DNA of 64,000 bases from Triplophysa rosa (Eukaryota > Chordata > Actinopteri > Cypriniformes > Nemacheilidae): assembly GCF_024868665.1 (NCBI RefSeq), contig NC_079913.1:3697951-3761950 (forward strand), in the 5' to 3' direction. The first letter of the stretch is position 1. Every line of letters starts with the position of its first letter. The position numbers and the translations under genes were made by a program. The notes beneath the pieces were generated by a model. That model made no database searches. It was given only the letters and a program-made list of their open reading frames with translations, and had not been told where the DNA came from. Positions 26,401-37,828 of this stretch are shown here, one piece after another.

Positions 26401-29277
26401 TAAGGATGAACAAATCTTTTTTGTCTTTTTACGAATGTTAGCCTAAATAATATAAAAAAGCAGTGTTTTCAAAAACAGTAATAAGATCCACATTTAGTCC
26501 CTATTTACAAAACTTACAGTCTCGTTTCTACCATAACGGATCAACAATTTTCATGACGCCATTGGCTACTGGCTATTTTAAAAAGGTTAAGGAGTCACTC
26601 AATACGTCTCGCCCTAACTTTCTGTTTTAATGGCAATGACGTCAATGCATCAAACAAAACTGCACATTTCAATGCACCTCAGTAGTGTTTAAGAAAAACG
26701 CAGGAACAGATTAGTTGTGTGTATTTCATTCAGTTTTTTTTCCTGCCCGGTAAAGGCTGACGGCATTTTGAGATATTTCTTGTAGAGCTGAGCATAGGGG
26801 TGGTGCAGATCTAGCATGGCATCACCGCTCGCCTGTTGCCACGGAGATAAGGGGTGCGATGATGTGTTCAGGAGCATAACAAGCTCTAAGAAAGACTGAA
26901 ACAATCTTTTGTACAGATGACAGTGAGAATGGCCATATGTTTACTGTAAAAAAATCTTACTTTTAGATTTAGTTTGTAAGAAAAGATTTGAATGTAAAAT
27001 ACAGATATTACTCATGATGGGAATGCTGGTTGTTAAAAGGTTTGAAATGCCTGGACATTTAATACTGAAGTGTCAAAACTAAAAAAAGCTCTCTCTCTCT
27101 TTCACGGGTGCACACCGAGTTTCGATGACTCGTTGTATCGACCTAATTTCAGTCCTATTTCAGTCCGTTGATTGACCTCTCACCTCGTCTCTCGCTGGGC
27201 TGTGTCCTAAATAACCAGATGTTGTTCTCCAGCACTCACTCGCCCCTCATTCTCTTCATTTCCCACCAGTGTTGTCTGCAGACTGCAGCGCAGGAAGTGA
27301 CATCACCACATCCCCAGAGGAACGGAGACCCATGCGGCACTCCAGCGTGCGCGAGCAGGACCGCCGTACGGAAGCGACGTGCTTTCTGTTAGCAGCCAGC
27401 GATTACACCTGCACGGCAGACGCAGCTATTCGTAAAGCAGGTATATTCTGCTCGGCCAATCACAGCCCTCCGTTGTGCGTCACTTCCTGTCATCATTCTA
27501 CATGCACTGATAACCCAAGAGTCTAGGCGAACCTCATTCCATGATGTACATTTATACATAATAATTCAAGAAGTAACAAAAATGTTTAGCTAAATGTGTG
27601 ATTCGTTCATTGACATAAACTTTCACTTTTGGATGGAAATGGTGACAATTTTAACTGTTCAGAAGAACAATAATGAGATTGAATATACGATCATTAATAT
27701 TTGGAAATATGAGCATTAATTGTTGTTAAGTTATCCTTTAAACAAGTCTGTGACCTATGTCTAAAAGTTTTTATCCAGAATGACCCGAAACTGCCCAAAG
27801 TCCACAAGGTCAGGTTGTGTCACAGCCAGGCGTTTCTCCATCACGACCGGCGTTAAAGGTCATTTGAACGTTATCACAAAATAAAAACATGCATAGCCAG
27901 CACCCTTCCACATGTTAATATATGAACATCCTATGACAGTAAGGTCACGCTAAATAATACACTTTGATGTGTAATGTCACACAGATTTATGAATTGCTGA
28001 TGCATTTTGCACGTTTTCCTATGCAAATAACATGCATGCTTAGATTTCAGTACGATGAAAACAGCATGCTAAAGGTTTCCGGATGGTATTTCGAGGATTT
28101 TTGGAAGTTTGGATCTCTGCATGATTTTGGTTAATATTACCCACAACCCCTTGCAACAGAGGGGTTTGCTTGATTTTTTTTAATTATACAGAGTTAATGA
28201 ATATAGCCAAGTTCCATAATAATGCCGTTACATCTGTTTATTTATATTGTTGGTTGATTATTAATTCATTATGTGTAGACAGACAAATCCTCCTGAACTG
28301 TTTTTAAGCAACATATATCACAAAGAAGCACATGGTTGAGACAAATTTGACCAAAGATGATCATTGTGTTATGAAATAACTTGATATTCTTTTAACTTAA
28401 ACTTTAATGGAAAAAACACATTTTAATCCTCATGGAGTACATACTGTTAAAAATATATTTAGATAAACGCATCTTACAAATGCACAAATGTAAATGCCCT
28501 GAAACTTTCGCACAGTTATTGTTGTCATTTCCATCCAGTCTGGTCTTTGTTAAGTCATGTGATACAGTTATTTTAATCTCATCATCATGATCAGAGCTGT
28601 TGTGGTTTAGTCTTCTGGGATAGTTGTTTCTTAATTTAGACCTTTATAATGCCTTTGTATGTACAGTTTAATGATCTGAGAGTTACATTTTGTTTGAAAG
28701 TTGATTTCTCGCACTTACTTGAGCACACGATTACACAAAAACCTGTTCAGTGATCAAAATGAAAAACATCCCAGACAGGTGTTTATTTTCAAGTATTAAA
28801 TGAAGCATGGACACACAAACAAAGAGTCATAACTTCTGTAATGACCCACATTAAAAATACTGTAGTATGCTATTTTATTTACTATAGTAAATTGTGTTTA
28901 AACATACCTTAGTAAATATTTAAATATGGTACAGTATTCGCTTCACCTTACTAGTAAACTTCAGTATTTTTCATGTGAGAACTGTGAATCTTGCATTCTG
29001 ATCGCTGGACACTGTTTGTGGATGTGATTGTATTACGTAACGTTGTGTCTCACGCCCGTCTCAGCTTACGCCCCGTGACCGTGTCCCACCAGACCCTGCT
29101 GTATTTCTCTTGTGTGTCTTTGTGCTCTTAATGTTGCGTTCTCTCACGTCTGAGGGCTTTGAGAAATCCCGAAGCTTAAACAACATAGCAGACTCGCCGG
29201 CTAACGCTCTCCGTATCTCTCTGCTGGCCTCGCCCTGTCACATTATACGCCATTCCCCTATCCCGTCTATCTGTTGA
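7874..29277 (+). CDS. kcnc2: Voltage-gated K+ channel Kv3.2 (gene-level entry)
   Basis: Kv3.2 forms the tetrameric, fast-deactivating delayed-rectifier channel that lets neurons fire at high frequency; it acts in the plasma membrane. Coding exons are 7874-8428, 24974-25904, 27270-27440 and probably 29155-29277. Order: T1 domain with the zinc motif H88-x5-C94-x20-C115-C116; S1 from about 186; N-glycosylation sequons N215 and N222 in the S1-S2 loop; S4 with regular Arg/Lys spacing (about 306-323); selectivity filter TLGYGD (395-400); S6 with PVPV (426-429); then the C-terminal tail. KCNC2 rather than KCNC1, 3 or 4 is indicated by the starting residues MGK, KRLGIED after T1, SSRAAR at the first junction, [20 protein letters not shown] after S6, VLSAD opening exon 3, and a final exon matching [10 protein letters not shown]. 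The region between the N-terminal strand and EYFFDRHPG is much shorter than the Pro/Gly-rich insert of mammalian Kv3.2. The last junction has a phase conflict (see findings). Confidence 0.93.
13885..14453. mobile_element. hAT-like miniature transposon 1 (569 bp)
   Basis: The 15-bp terminal inverted repeats are perfect (TAGGGTTGGGAATCG at 13885-13899 and its complement at 14439-14453). The 8-bp target duplication CTAATAAC is also perfect (13877-13884 and 14454-14461). Length and structure fit a non-autonomous hAT element. Near both ends there are repeated GGAATCG/CGATAA motifs, which could be subterminal transposase sites. The interior has no transposase and includes a (TA)n tract at 14282-14308. 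Confidence 0.85.
15426..16035. mobile_element. hAT-like miniature transposon 2 (610 bp)
   Basis: Imperfect terminal inverted repeats (TAGGTATGCACCGATA on the left, TAGGGATGCACGATAA reading in from the right) are bounded by a perfect 8-bp duplication, ATTGATAT (15418-15425 and 16036-16043). Both subterminal regions are full of CCGATA/TATCGG motifs. No transposase is present. The family differs from the element at 13885-14453 but belongs to the same 8-bp-duplication class. Confidence 0.82.
20761..20841. repeat. Imperfect 31-bp inverted repeat, 19-nt loop
   Basis: The arms 20761-20791 and 20811-20841 pair at 27 of 31 positions, with two further G-U pairs in the plus-strand transcript. The loop is 19 nt. 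Size and pairing resemble a pre-miRNA, but AT-rich tandem sequence on the left makes a foldback transposon remnant equally likely. It lies in kcnc2 intron 1 in sense orientation. Confidence 0.45.
24974..25904 (+). CDS. kcnc2: kcnc2 coding exon 2 (S1-S6, pore)
   Basis: The exon encodes residues 186-495 plus one base. It starts FIAFASLFF after a (TC)n-TGCAG acceptor and ends at CGCTCAG before donor GTTAGA at 25905. It contains the whole membrane region: S1 (about 186-206), S2 (about 243-261), S3 (about 272-288), S4 ([17 protein letters not shown]), S5, the pore helix and TLGYGD, S6 with PVPV, and the start of the cytoplasmic tail ([11 protein letters not shown]). All gating charges and filter residues expected of a working Kv3 channel are present. 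Reading through the donor would end almost at once, at the TAG at 25908. Confidence 0.96.
25905..27269. other. kcnc2: kcnc2 intron 2
   Basis: GT at 25905 to CCCACCAG at 27269. About 25950-26155 is a copy of the TTAA/AGGGATAG repeat family, recognisable by 'cacgaaagaagatatttt', 'aaaatatcttctttcgtgtt' and 'gaaggaagtcatacaggttt'. The rest shows no feature. Confidence 0.8.
27270..27440 (+). CDS. kcnc2: kcnc2 coding exon 3 (C-terminal tail)
   Basis: The exon follows CCCACCAG and completes the split Val codon. It encodes about residues 496-552, including VLSAD, a Ser/Arg-rich segment, and [21 protein letters not shown]. The latter corresponds to the [21 protein letters not shown] region of Kv3.2. 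Donor GTATAT begins at 27441, leaving phase 1. If the donor is skipped the frame continues for 28 more codons to a TAG at 27524-27526, which would give an alternative C-terminus. Alternative C-termini at this place are known for Kv3.2. Confidence 0.88.
28848..28976. mobile_element. Small inverted-repeat element (MITE-like)
   Basis: The ends resemble each other in inverted orientation ('cacattaaaaatactgtagt' on the left and, reading in from the right, 'cacatgaaaaatactgaagt'), with an AT-rich centre. About 130 bp, no coding. It lies in kcnc2 intron 3. Target duplication not resolved. Confidence 0.4.
29155..29277 (+). CDS. kcnc2: kcnc2 candidate terminal coding exon
   Basis: After a long pyrimidine-rich tract and a CTGAG acceptor, the sequence reads [20 protein letters not shown] and ends in HSPIPSIC with a TGA at 29275-29277. 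This matches the Kv3.2a C-terminus of mammals ([12 protein letters not shown]...NALR...SPIPSIL). The conserved frame starts in phase 0 at 29155, whereas exon 3 leaves phase 1, so the simple junction does not keep the frame. An acceptor further upstream (AG at 29091-29092) would keep it and add 21 mostly hydrophobic residues. Confidence 0.75.
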   Translation, partial: GFEKSRSLNNIADSPANALRISLLASPCHIIRHSPIPSIC

Positions 29278-29630
29278 GGCCACGCCCACTCACTCATAGA
29301 ACGTAATGTAAATACTGTGGGTGGAGCTACACTTTAATCTTTCTCTGATGTATATACTATAGAGATTACTCATATAATTGTGCTGTATGTAGAATTAGAC
29401 ACTGTAATAAGAAATATAAATGTAACTCACATTGTGCATTTGTGACTTTATTGTAACCTTCCGGGACCCAGCAAAGTTTTTGAAATATATTTTTTTCTTT
29501 TGTCTTTGTTGTGTTTTTAACAACTGCGTTTTGGTGGCCTGAGTACGTAAAACTTGTTTCAAAGTGCAAGTAAAAACATTTCAGTACATCAGTTTGTTGT
29601 GTATTTTAGTGAAAATGGGAGTTTATATTA

Positions 29631-29636
29631 AATAAA
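29631..29636 (+). promoter_or_regulatory. kcnc2: Candidate polyadenylation signal for kcnc2
   Basis: AATAAA lies 354 bp after the terminal kcnc2 stop codon. It is a plausible proximal signal, but the 3'UTR may be much longer. Confidence 0.35.
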
Positions 29637-29639
29637 CCA

Positions 29640-31777
29640 AAGTTCCCAATGATGTTCAATATTGTTTCAAATGATTTCTTTATTTTTTTGGGAAGGGGGG
29701 ATATGCGACGTTCTCATACATTTATCTTTTCTTTTGGGCAACTTACAGTATAATTCATTGGGAGTATTTTATTTAAAAATCATAAGAATGAATTGCTGGG
29801 TCCCAGGAACTCAAAAGACACTAGCTAGAACACATGTATTCTAAGGGAGTAAGTACAGGTAGCAATTGCAGCTTTTAGGTACATCTGACGTGCTTCTATA
29901 AACAAGACGAGAGGAACAAAACGAGGAAAGTTTGACCTCATGTCTGTGTTTCAATGTAACTGTTTGTGTGTTGTATAAATGTTTATGTTCTCGGTGGGCT
30001 TCTTTGTTCTCGATGGACATGTGATGTGACAAGCCCCTGATCTCTCGCTCGCTGCTGAACTGTTCATGTGTGCATGGGCCGTCTGTCTCCAGCTGTGAGG
30101 ATGCTTGTGTGAAACGGATAAAACTTCCGGTAATGTGCACTGTTCGGCCTCGATGCATGACGTCCGTCTGTTTTCACCGTCTCTGTCCCCGTAATGAAGG
30201 CTTCACGACGCTGGTTGTATACACACAGATAACTGCTCAGAGGTTGTGTTCACGAGATTCAACCGAGCAGAGGGGAACGTTGTGTCTTAAGGGGAGGGGA
30301 CGGCCCTGAAGAAACTCACAGGTAACCTCCTCGTGCTGTGTGATGTTACTGGGGTGAGAGAATGACTCTTATCAACACCATTCGGACAGAATTGGTCTGA
30401 TTCGGTGTTGCAGTCAGAGATGGTTGGTTCTTTAGCACGAGTCAATGTGAAATTTTACTTCTGTAATGTGTTTCACGTTGACTTGATATGAAGGCATCAA
30501 TGATCATACGTTTTGTTCATGGTTACGTAGTCACTAGTAGTTTGAACACATGCCTGACAAAATCCATCACTCATTCAAAACTACCGACAAACAGCTCACC
30601 TCACCCGAGTCATTCATCTACATCCTGTGTACAGTGTTATTAAACTGTGTGATGTTCATCTGATGGATTCTCATACAGATTGAACTCGGTCGATTGTCCT
30701 CAGCATCATGTGAGGGAATCTGGAAACGGGGAGGTTGCTAAGCAACTGGTGTGGGGAGATGCTGTCACGCATAAACTTCATTTAGCACTTTGCGTCCACA
30801 CCCTGTACAGCATGTTACCTGAAATGAGCACTGTTTGTTTATCTGAATGATAATTTCTCATTGTGCACATGCTGTAAGTGATTAAATATATCTATATTTA
30901 TTTAATGTTTAATCTATAAATATTTATAATTAATTATTGGGTAATATTTAGAGGAATATGATGTTGGGGGGAATCTTACCAAGAAATGTCCGGATCATAT
31001 TTTACTCCATAATAAATACAAAATGATATAGGCCTATATAATAAATAATATTTATATGTATAATAAATGATGTGTATATTTGTTTTTATGATTTTAGATA
31101 TTGTTTCTTTAAAATCTTTAAAATTTCTACTGGTGTGATTGCGTTTGCAGCTACTGTATCACCTCTGGCTGATGTACAGTTTATATCGGCCAGAGACAGG
31201 GAAGGCGGGGCCAGCAGAGACTCAGATGGATTTGATGAATTGGATTGGACTGTCTGGAATAGAATAACCCTGTGATTGGACGGTTGTGAACATGGACACA
31301 TGAACAGAGAGCTCGCTTACGGATATATCGTCTGAATGGACGGCTCACAGCCTTTGGAGTTTCCCGTTCATTCCATGTGGAAAAAGACTGAAACGTGGAC
31401 AGTGAGGCGTATCCGGCTTAAAACATATTCAGAGTCGCTCTCTGTTAAATGTGGCATCTGTATAAAATCACATGGTATCTCACCTATGGCTTCACCTTCG
31501 TGTCGGGTAGCAAATCGTGCCCCTTCCTCGAACCCCTTCCAAATTCTCTGTCAGTGCAATAAGTGTATTAAGATGTGTAGAGGCACACGTGTTCAAAAAT
31601 GAAGTATTCGTGTACCGGCTATACTACAGAGTAGAGAGAGAGTAAACATGCGAAGTTTAATAAATGTGACCCTCTGTCGTTTATGCTTTTATTTCCTTTT
31701 GTATCTCTGGTGGATTCATTGTTGTCTCTCTTGATGTGTATGCGTGTGTTTGTGTGGATTTGAAGGAGAGGTGTTTA
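29640..31777. other. Intergenic sequence downstream of kcnc2, nothing recognised
   Basis: Non-coding sequence with short open frames only and no consistent splice structure. Some of it could belong to a long kcnc2 3'UTR. Confidence 0.4.
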
Positions 31778-31979
31778 TCCCTTATGAAAAATAACCATGA
31801 TTTTATTATAGCAAAAGTGTAGTGACTGTTGCAGATTGATTGCAATTTGCTTTACTACAAAGTTTTACTACAAATAGCATGGTTAAACTATGGTTACTGT
31901 CTGTACCATGGTTTTACTATGGGATCTGTGGTTTGTTGGTTTTATTTGTAGTAAAATCATGGTTCATTTTTGTAAGGGA
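31778..31979. mobile_element. MITE-like element with about 30-bp inverted ends
   Basis: The left end begins TCCCTTATGAAAAATAACCA. The right end, read inwards on the other strand, begins TCCCTTACAAAAATGAACCA, and both continue into TGATTTTA(T/C)TA. About 202 bp with no open frame of interest. Internal 'accatggttttactatgg' segments repeat the same theme. The flanking duplication is not clear. Confidence 0.6.
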
Positions 31980-34387
31980 TTGTATACTTTTAAGACCCCA
32001 TGAAATATTTGGACAGGCACAGGTTCTCCAAGGGCTCGTGCATTTTTTCTTATTTGAAATATCCGATGGCCTTTAGTTTGACTGTATTCATGATTTGCTA
32101 CTGCTGTTGTTGGCTGGGCGGTTGTGTTGAGATATTTTTTTTATTTTAGAGGAAATTTTGTTTGATTTAAAGTTTTATGTTCTGTGAAGTTGTTGTACTG
32201 CAGACAGTGTTGGATTGTGTTTCTGGACTGCACATTTTAAACAATAAAGTTTGTCATTTCTTTAGGACAAATTTGGCAGATATATGTAAAATATTCGATG
32301 AGATACAAATTTCCCTGGTCCACCATGGTTTGGACAAACAGCCGTGATGGATGGCCAGGATGCTCGAACAAATTTGCGGAATTAACATATAAATAGCTTA
32401 TTAATCGTTGTCTCTGCATATTAACCTGGAATAGGGAAACAAAATGCATGCTTCATTTTTAAATGTATGAGCCCTTGAGAATGTAGAAAACTGAAACATG
32501 TCCGTTTGATTTCATGGGGTCTTTAAAAGTGTGTTGATTTATTCCCATCCCTGTTTTTTGGTAAAATGGCCCAGTGCAACAATCAGATGTGACGTGCAAT
32601 AATGATTTGAAACAAAGCCGCACCGATTCACACTGTGATTTGAATTGAGTCTGTGACAGACGGAGCAGCAGATCTTCTCCAAACACACACGCTGCTGCTC
32701 TAATGACAACCTTTCTTCTCCTTCAGCCATGTAGAGATTACAGCTGTCACTTCAAAGTGCGTGAGCGTGTGTGTGTGTGTGTGTGTGTAAGAGAGCGAGA
32801 ATCTCATGACACCTTTTAAGAACATGTCCGAAAATCAAAGAAAGAAACATTATTTTGCTTAAAGCAGAATATCGAACAGGATTTCTATTTAATATGGCAT
32901 AAATGCCACCATAAAAATGATTTGTACAATAATTTATAGTTTTTATATTTTTTATTAATATTTTAATTACTTTAAATTGTATTTAATATATTTTTGTTAA
33001 TGTAATAAGTAACAGTTTGAGGGGAAAATGCATTTATTGCAAAAATGTTGAATTTGAGATGAAATGTGACTTGAATATGTTCTTGACAAGTTTATGAGAC
33101 CGTGTGTGTGTGTGTGTGCGTGCGTTCCCAGCACCCACAGAACTTAAAGAGTTGTGTTGTTTAGTATTATAGTATTGCTATTATCTGCTGCTTAATGAAG
33201 TCAGGGCACCGTTTCAAAAATCAATGACAACATGTAAAGGTATATATTTTTAGATCTTGATTTGTGTGTTTCGAAGAGTCCAGCAGTGTATTTGTACGTC
33301 TGTGATCTTGATGTGTTGTATTGTATCGTGGAGTCGTTTGTCGGCCTCTTTGTAGTGCATGCAGAGACACGTGGTCAAATGTAAAGACAACGTCTGAAAA
33401 ATATGTACAGTTCAATGCAATGTGAGACAGATAAACATATTAACATTGTTTAAAAAACACAAACAAAAAGCTTTCTTTTCTTTCTGTTTAAAAAACATTT
33501 ATTTTAATACCTAAAGGGAACAGATTACTGCTCCTTCATAGCTCATGAGAACTTAATGACGTTAAATTATTACCCTGTGTGGATTTTAAGATGGGTGCCA
33601 AAATAAATATACATCGCTTACAGTATGTTATATGTGTGTTGTGAGAGGAAAAAAAACAACAGACACATTTGTTTGTGACATTGTGATTAGAACTATAAAC
33701 ATGGATAGTATGGATAGATGTTGATAAAATGTTTCAGTTTTTGTTGAAGTCACTCAAACTTTTGTGTTTAAGCACAGCTAGAGCTCTACAGGAGACATAT
33801 GAGATTAATCTGAGAAGCAGACTTGAGCGAAACGTTTGTCTAAAAAACAACTGAAATATTAAAGAGATTACGTTGTCTGGGAAAATGTTGATAAATGAGT
33901 TTATATTGAAATGACAAACATTTGATATCATCTCATTTGCAATAGTTTTTCTCCTGCAGCACAAAACACATTTTACATTTCTCAGTTGTTTTTATATTGT
34001 CTCATCATGTTACATGCAACAGGCATGTTTCCTCTCACCGGTCCAGCGATGCTCTAGATGTAGGTCTCTATGTAGGTCTTCTTCTGTCCCGTCACTACGG
34101 ACACCGTTGCCATGGTGGGGAAACCGAACAGCAGGGGGTGAGTTTGTGTTTTTTAGGCCGCAGACCTCCTGTGAGCTTGTATCCATAACGACCAGGGAGT
34201 TTCCGTATCCATAACAACTGCTTCCATGCACAAACCCGCTATCAACACAGCCAAACTGAAGAGCATCAATATTGCATCATTGCAGTTTCTCTGTATGAAA
34301 CGCTGTGATCTGCTGTGCACACACACACACTGAAAGCAGCACAGCATGTTCACAAGTAGGGAACGTAGTTAATTTACAGGAGAATTA
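31980..34387. other. Intergenic sequence, nothing recognised
   Basis: AT-rich sequence with a (GT)n run at 32767-32788 and no recognisable exon or RNA gene. Confidence 0.4.
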
Positions 34388-36467
34388 GTTGCAGTTGTGC
34401 AGTTAGACAGACGGTGAATCAGTTGTGCAGTGAGACAGACGGTGAGGCAGTTGTGCAGTGAGACAGACGGTGAGTCAGGTGTGCAGTGACACAGACGGTG
34501 AGGCAGTTGTGCAGTGACACAGACGGTGAGGCAGTTGTGCAGTGACACAGACGGTGAGGCAGTTGTGCAGTGACACAGACGGTGAGGCAGTTGTGCAGTG
34601 ACACAGACGGTGAGGCAGTTGTGCAGTGACACAGACGGTGAGGCAGTTGTGCAGTGACACAGACGGTGAGGCAGTTGTGCAGTGACACAGACGGTGAGGC
34701 AGTTGTGCAGTGACACAGACGGTGAGGCAGTTGTGCAGTGACACAGACGGTGAGGCAGTTGTGCAGTGACACAGACGGTGAGGCAGTTGTGCAGTGACAC
34801 AGACGGTGAGGCAGTTGTGCAGTGACACAGACGGTGAGGCAGTTGTGCAGTGACACAGACGGTGAGGCAGTTGTGCAGTGACACAGACGGTGAGGCAGTT
34901 GTGCAGTGACACAGACGGTGAGGCAGTTGTGCAGTGACACAGACGGTGAGGCAGTTGTGCAGTGACACAGACGGTGAGGCAGTTGTGCAGTGACACAGAC
35001 GGTGAGGCAGTTGTGCAGTGACACAGACGGTGAGGCAGTTGTGCAGTGACACAGACGGTGAGGCAGTTGTGCAGTGACACAGACGGTGAGGCAGTTGTGC
35101 AGTGACACAGACGGTGAGGCAGTTGTGCAGTGACACAGACGGTGAGGCAGTTGTGCAGTGACACAGACGGTGAGGCAGTTGTGCAGTGACACAGACGGTG
35201 AGGCAGTTGTGCAGTGACACAGACGGTGAGGCAGTTGTGCAGTGACACAGACGGTGAGGCAGTTGTGCAGTGACACAGACGGTGAGGCAGTTGTGCAGTG
35301 ACACAGACGGTGAGGCAGTTGTGCAGTGACACAGACGGTGAGGCAGTTGTGCAGTGACACAGACGGTGAGGCAGTTGTGCAGTGACACAGACGGTGAGGC
35401 AGTTGTGCAGTGACACAGACGGTGAGGCAGTTGTGCAGTGACACAGACGGTGAGGCAGTTGTGCAGTGACACAGACGGTGAGGCAGTTGTGCAGTGACAC
35501 AGACGGTGAGGCAGTTGTGCAGTGACACAGACGGTGAGGCAGTTGTGCAGTGACACAGACGGTGAGGCAGTTGTGCAGTGACACAGACGGTGAGGCAGTT
35601 GTGCAGTGACACAGACGGTGAGGCAGTTGTGCAGTGACACAGACGGTGAGGCAGTTGTGCAGTGACACAGACGGTGAGGCAGTTGTGCAGTGACACAGAC
35701 GGTGAGGCAGTTGTGCAGTGACACAGACGGTGAGGCAGTTGTGCAGTGACACAGACGGTGAGGCAGTTGTGCAGTGACACAGACGGTGAGGCAGTTGTGC
35801 AGTGACACAGACGGTGAGGCAGTTGTGCAGTGACACAGACGGTGAGGCAGTTGTGCAGTGACACAGACGGTGAGGCAGTTGTGCAGTGACACAGACGGTG
35901 AGGCAGTTGTGCAGTGACACAGACGGTGAGGCAGTTGTGCAGTGACACAGACGGTGAGGCAGTTGTGCAGTGACACAGACGGTGAGGCAGTTGTGCAGTG
36001 ACACAGACGGTGAGGCAGTTGTGCAGTGACACAGACGGTGAGGCAGTTGTGCAGTGACACAGACGGTGAGGCAGTTGTGCAGTGACACAGACGGTGAGGC
36101 AGTTGTGCAGTGACACAGACGGTGAGGCAGTTGTGCAGTGACACAGACGGTGAGGCAGTTGTGCAGTGACACAGACGGTGAGGCAGTTGTGCAGTGACAC
36201 AGACGGTGAGGCAGTTGTGCAGTGACACAGACGGTGAGGCAGTTGTGCAGTGACACAGACGGTGAGGCAGTTGTGCAGTGACACAGACGGTGAGGCAGTT
36301 GTGCAGTGACACAGACGGTGAGGCAGTTGTGCAGTGACACAGACGGTGAGGCAGTTGTGCAGTGAGACAGACGGTGAGGCAGTTGTGCAGTGACACAGAC
36401 GGTGAGGCAGTTGTGCAGTGAGACAGACGGTGAGGCAGTTGTGCAGTGACACAGACGGTGAGGCAGG
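34388..36467. repeat. 28-bp minisatellite, about 74 units
   Basis: The unit is 28 bp, containing GGCAGTTGTGCAGTGACACA followed by GACGGTGA. From about 34499 to 36360 some 66 units look identical. A few units at each end carry the variant GTGAGACAG in place of GTGACACAG or other single changes. Because 28 is not a multiple of three and the complement of the unit lacks stops in every register, all three minus-strand frames stay open for 670-790 codons with a 28-residue periodicity (for example TTASPSVSLHNCLTVCVTAQ). This is an arithmetic consequence of the repeat, not a gene. Confidence 0.97.
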
Positions 36468-36770
36468 CAGACAGTCGTGCAGACAGGCAGATCGATGTGC
36501 ATTGAAACAGGCAGACGTGAGGCAGTAATGTAGTGAGACAGATGTGCAGCAAGACAGGCAGACAGTGAGGCAGGTGTGCAGTGAGACAGGCAGCTGGTCA
36601 TACAGCTAGACAGGCAGATGGAAATGCAGTGAGACAGGCAGACAGTAAGGCAGTTAAGTAGTGGGAAAGACGTGCAGTGAGTCATGCAGACAATAAAGCA
36701 CTGAAATAGGCAAAGGGTTGTGCGGTGAGACGGGCAGACAGTGAGACAGACAGCAGACAGCTGATCTGAT
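36468..36770. repeat. Degenerate flank of the 28-bp minisatellite
   Basis: Diverged copies of the same theme (GTGCAGTGAGACAGGCAGACAGTGAGGCAG-like) continue with variable spacing to about 36770. They look like older units from which the homogeneous block was amplified. Confidence 0.75.
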
Positions 36771-37564
36771 AGATGCTTGAATGAGTCAGCAGGTGAGGGT
36801 GTCTGTGCAGAACTTATGACATTTAAACAACACACTCAACAGAATAAAGCCCAATTACCCAAACAAATATAGCCCTTCAGACTGTGTGTGCGACTGTGCG
36901 TGCGCGTGTGTAGGAGGTTGTACTAGTGAGGTTTGAGGTGTGCTTACTCAATGGAAATCAGATACACATGACTCAAATGATGCTTCAGCTGCTCTGTGAA
37001 TTGTTTCTCAATGAATGACACATCGATGTGATTATCAACTAACACCGCAACAAATGTTTTGTTCTCACAGACTAGAACTGTCTTATCGTATACTGTAGTT
37101 AAGTTTCTCAGTGTTGTTTGGGATATAGCGTCATTACACATTTTCTTCAGAAAGTCTTTTAGGCTTTAGTTACTCACACACTTATGAGTTTAAATGGTTT
37201 TACATTTTTCAGTGAGCTGTCCCTTTTAAAGGGAACCGAGTCAATTCTGAATCTAAACCATAAAACATGAGCAGACAGTGTCCATCATAAACTCTCACCC
37301 ATGACCACATTTGGATGTGAGAATCGTCGGATCTTCTCCTGGCAACCTGAATCTGTTGCTATGAGACGGGCTGCTTCATTAGAAGCTGCAGTGTAATGAT
37401 GACGGGAGTGTGCGCGTCTCTTCAAGGTCAGCCTTATGGAACACACACTCACATTGTCATTAATCCAGCAATTGGTTTTGTCCTGATAATGTCTTAAACA
37501 AGTCATGCACTGTATACTGTACATTTCCATTTGAAATAACATACCTGCATCTTAATACTATTCC
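36771..37564. other. Intergenic sequence, nothing recognised
   Basis: No exon, RNA gene or clear repeat boundary seen. Confidence 0.4.
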
Positions 37565-37828
37565 TAAAGTGATAGTTCACCCCAAAATTGTGTCATTATT
37601 TATACCCCCTCATGTGGTTGTAAACCTGTATGTGACTCTTTCTTGAGTGGAACACAAAAGAAGATATTATGAAAAATGTCAATGAAGTTCAGTGTTGTTT
37701 GGTTATCGACGTGCTTCAAAATATCTTCTTTTGTGTTCTGCAAAAGAAAGAAAGTCATACAGGTTTGACATGACATGAGGGTGAATAAATGATGACAACT
37801 CTCATTTTTGGGTGACTGTCCCTTTAAG
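37565..37828. mobile_element. TTAA/AGGGATAG-family non-autonomous element
   Basis: It begins AAAGTGATAGTTCACCCCAAAA and ends, on the other strand, with AAAGGGACAGTCACCCAAAAA. Internal landmarks are 'cacaaaagaagatatt', 'aaaatatcttcttttgtgtt' and 'aaagtcatacaggtttgaca', forming an inner inverted repeat. This layout recurs in the window (about 19920-20150, 25950-26155, 46455-46755, truncated at 44953-45190) and is a common fish repeat type. Confidence 0.65.

Noticed and set aside
34388..36467. CRISPR-like array
   Set aside because: Units are directly adjacent without unique spacers and the DNA is vertebrate; it is a minisatellite.
34369..36835. Three minus-strand reading frames of 677, 727 and 786 codons with a 28-residue repeat
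   Set aside because: They are the three registers of one 28-bp minisatellite whose complement has no stops. No splice sites, conserved domain or start context support a protein.
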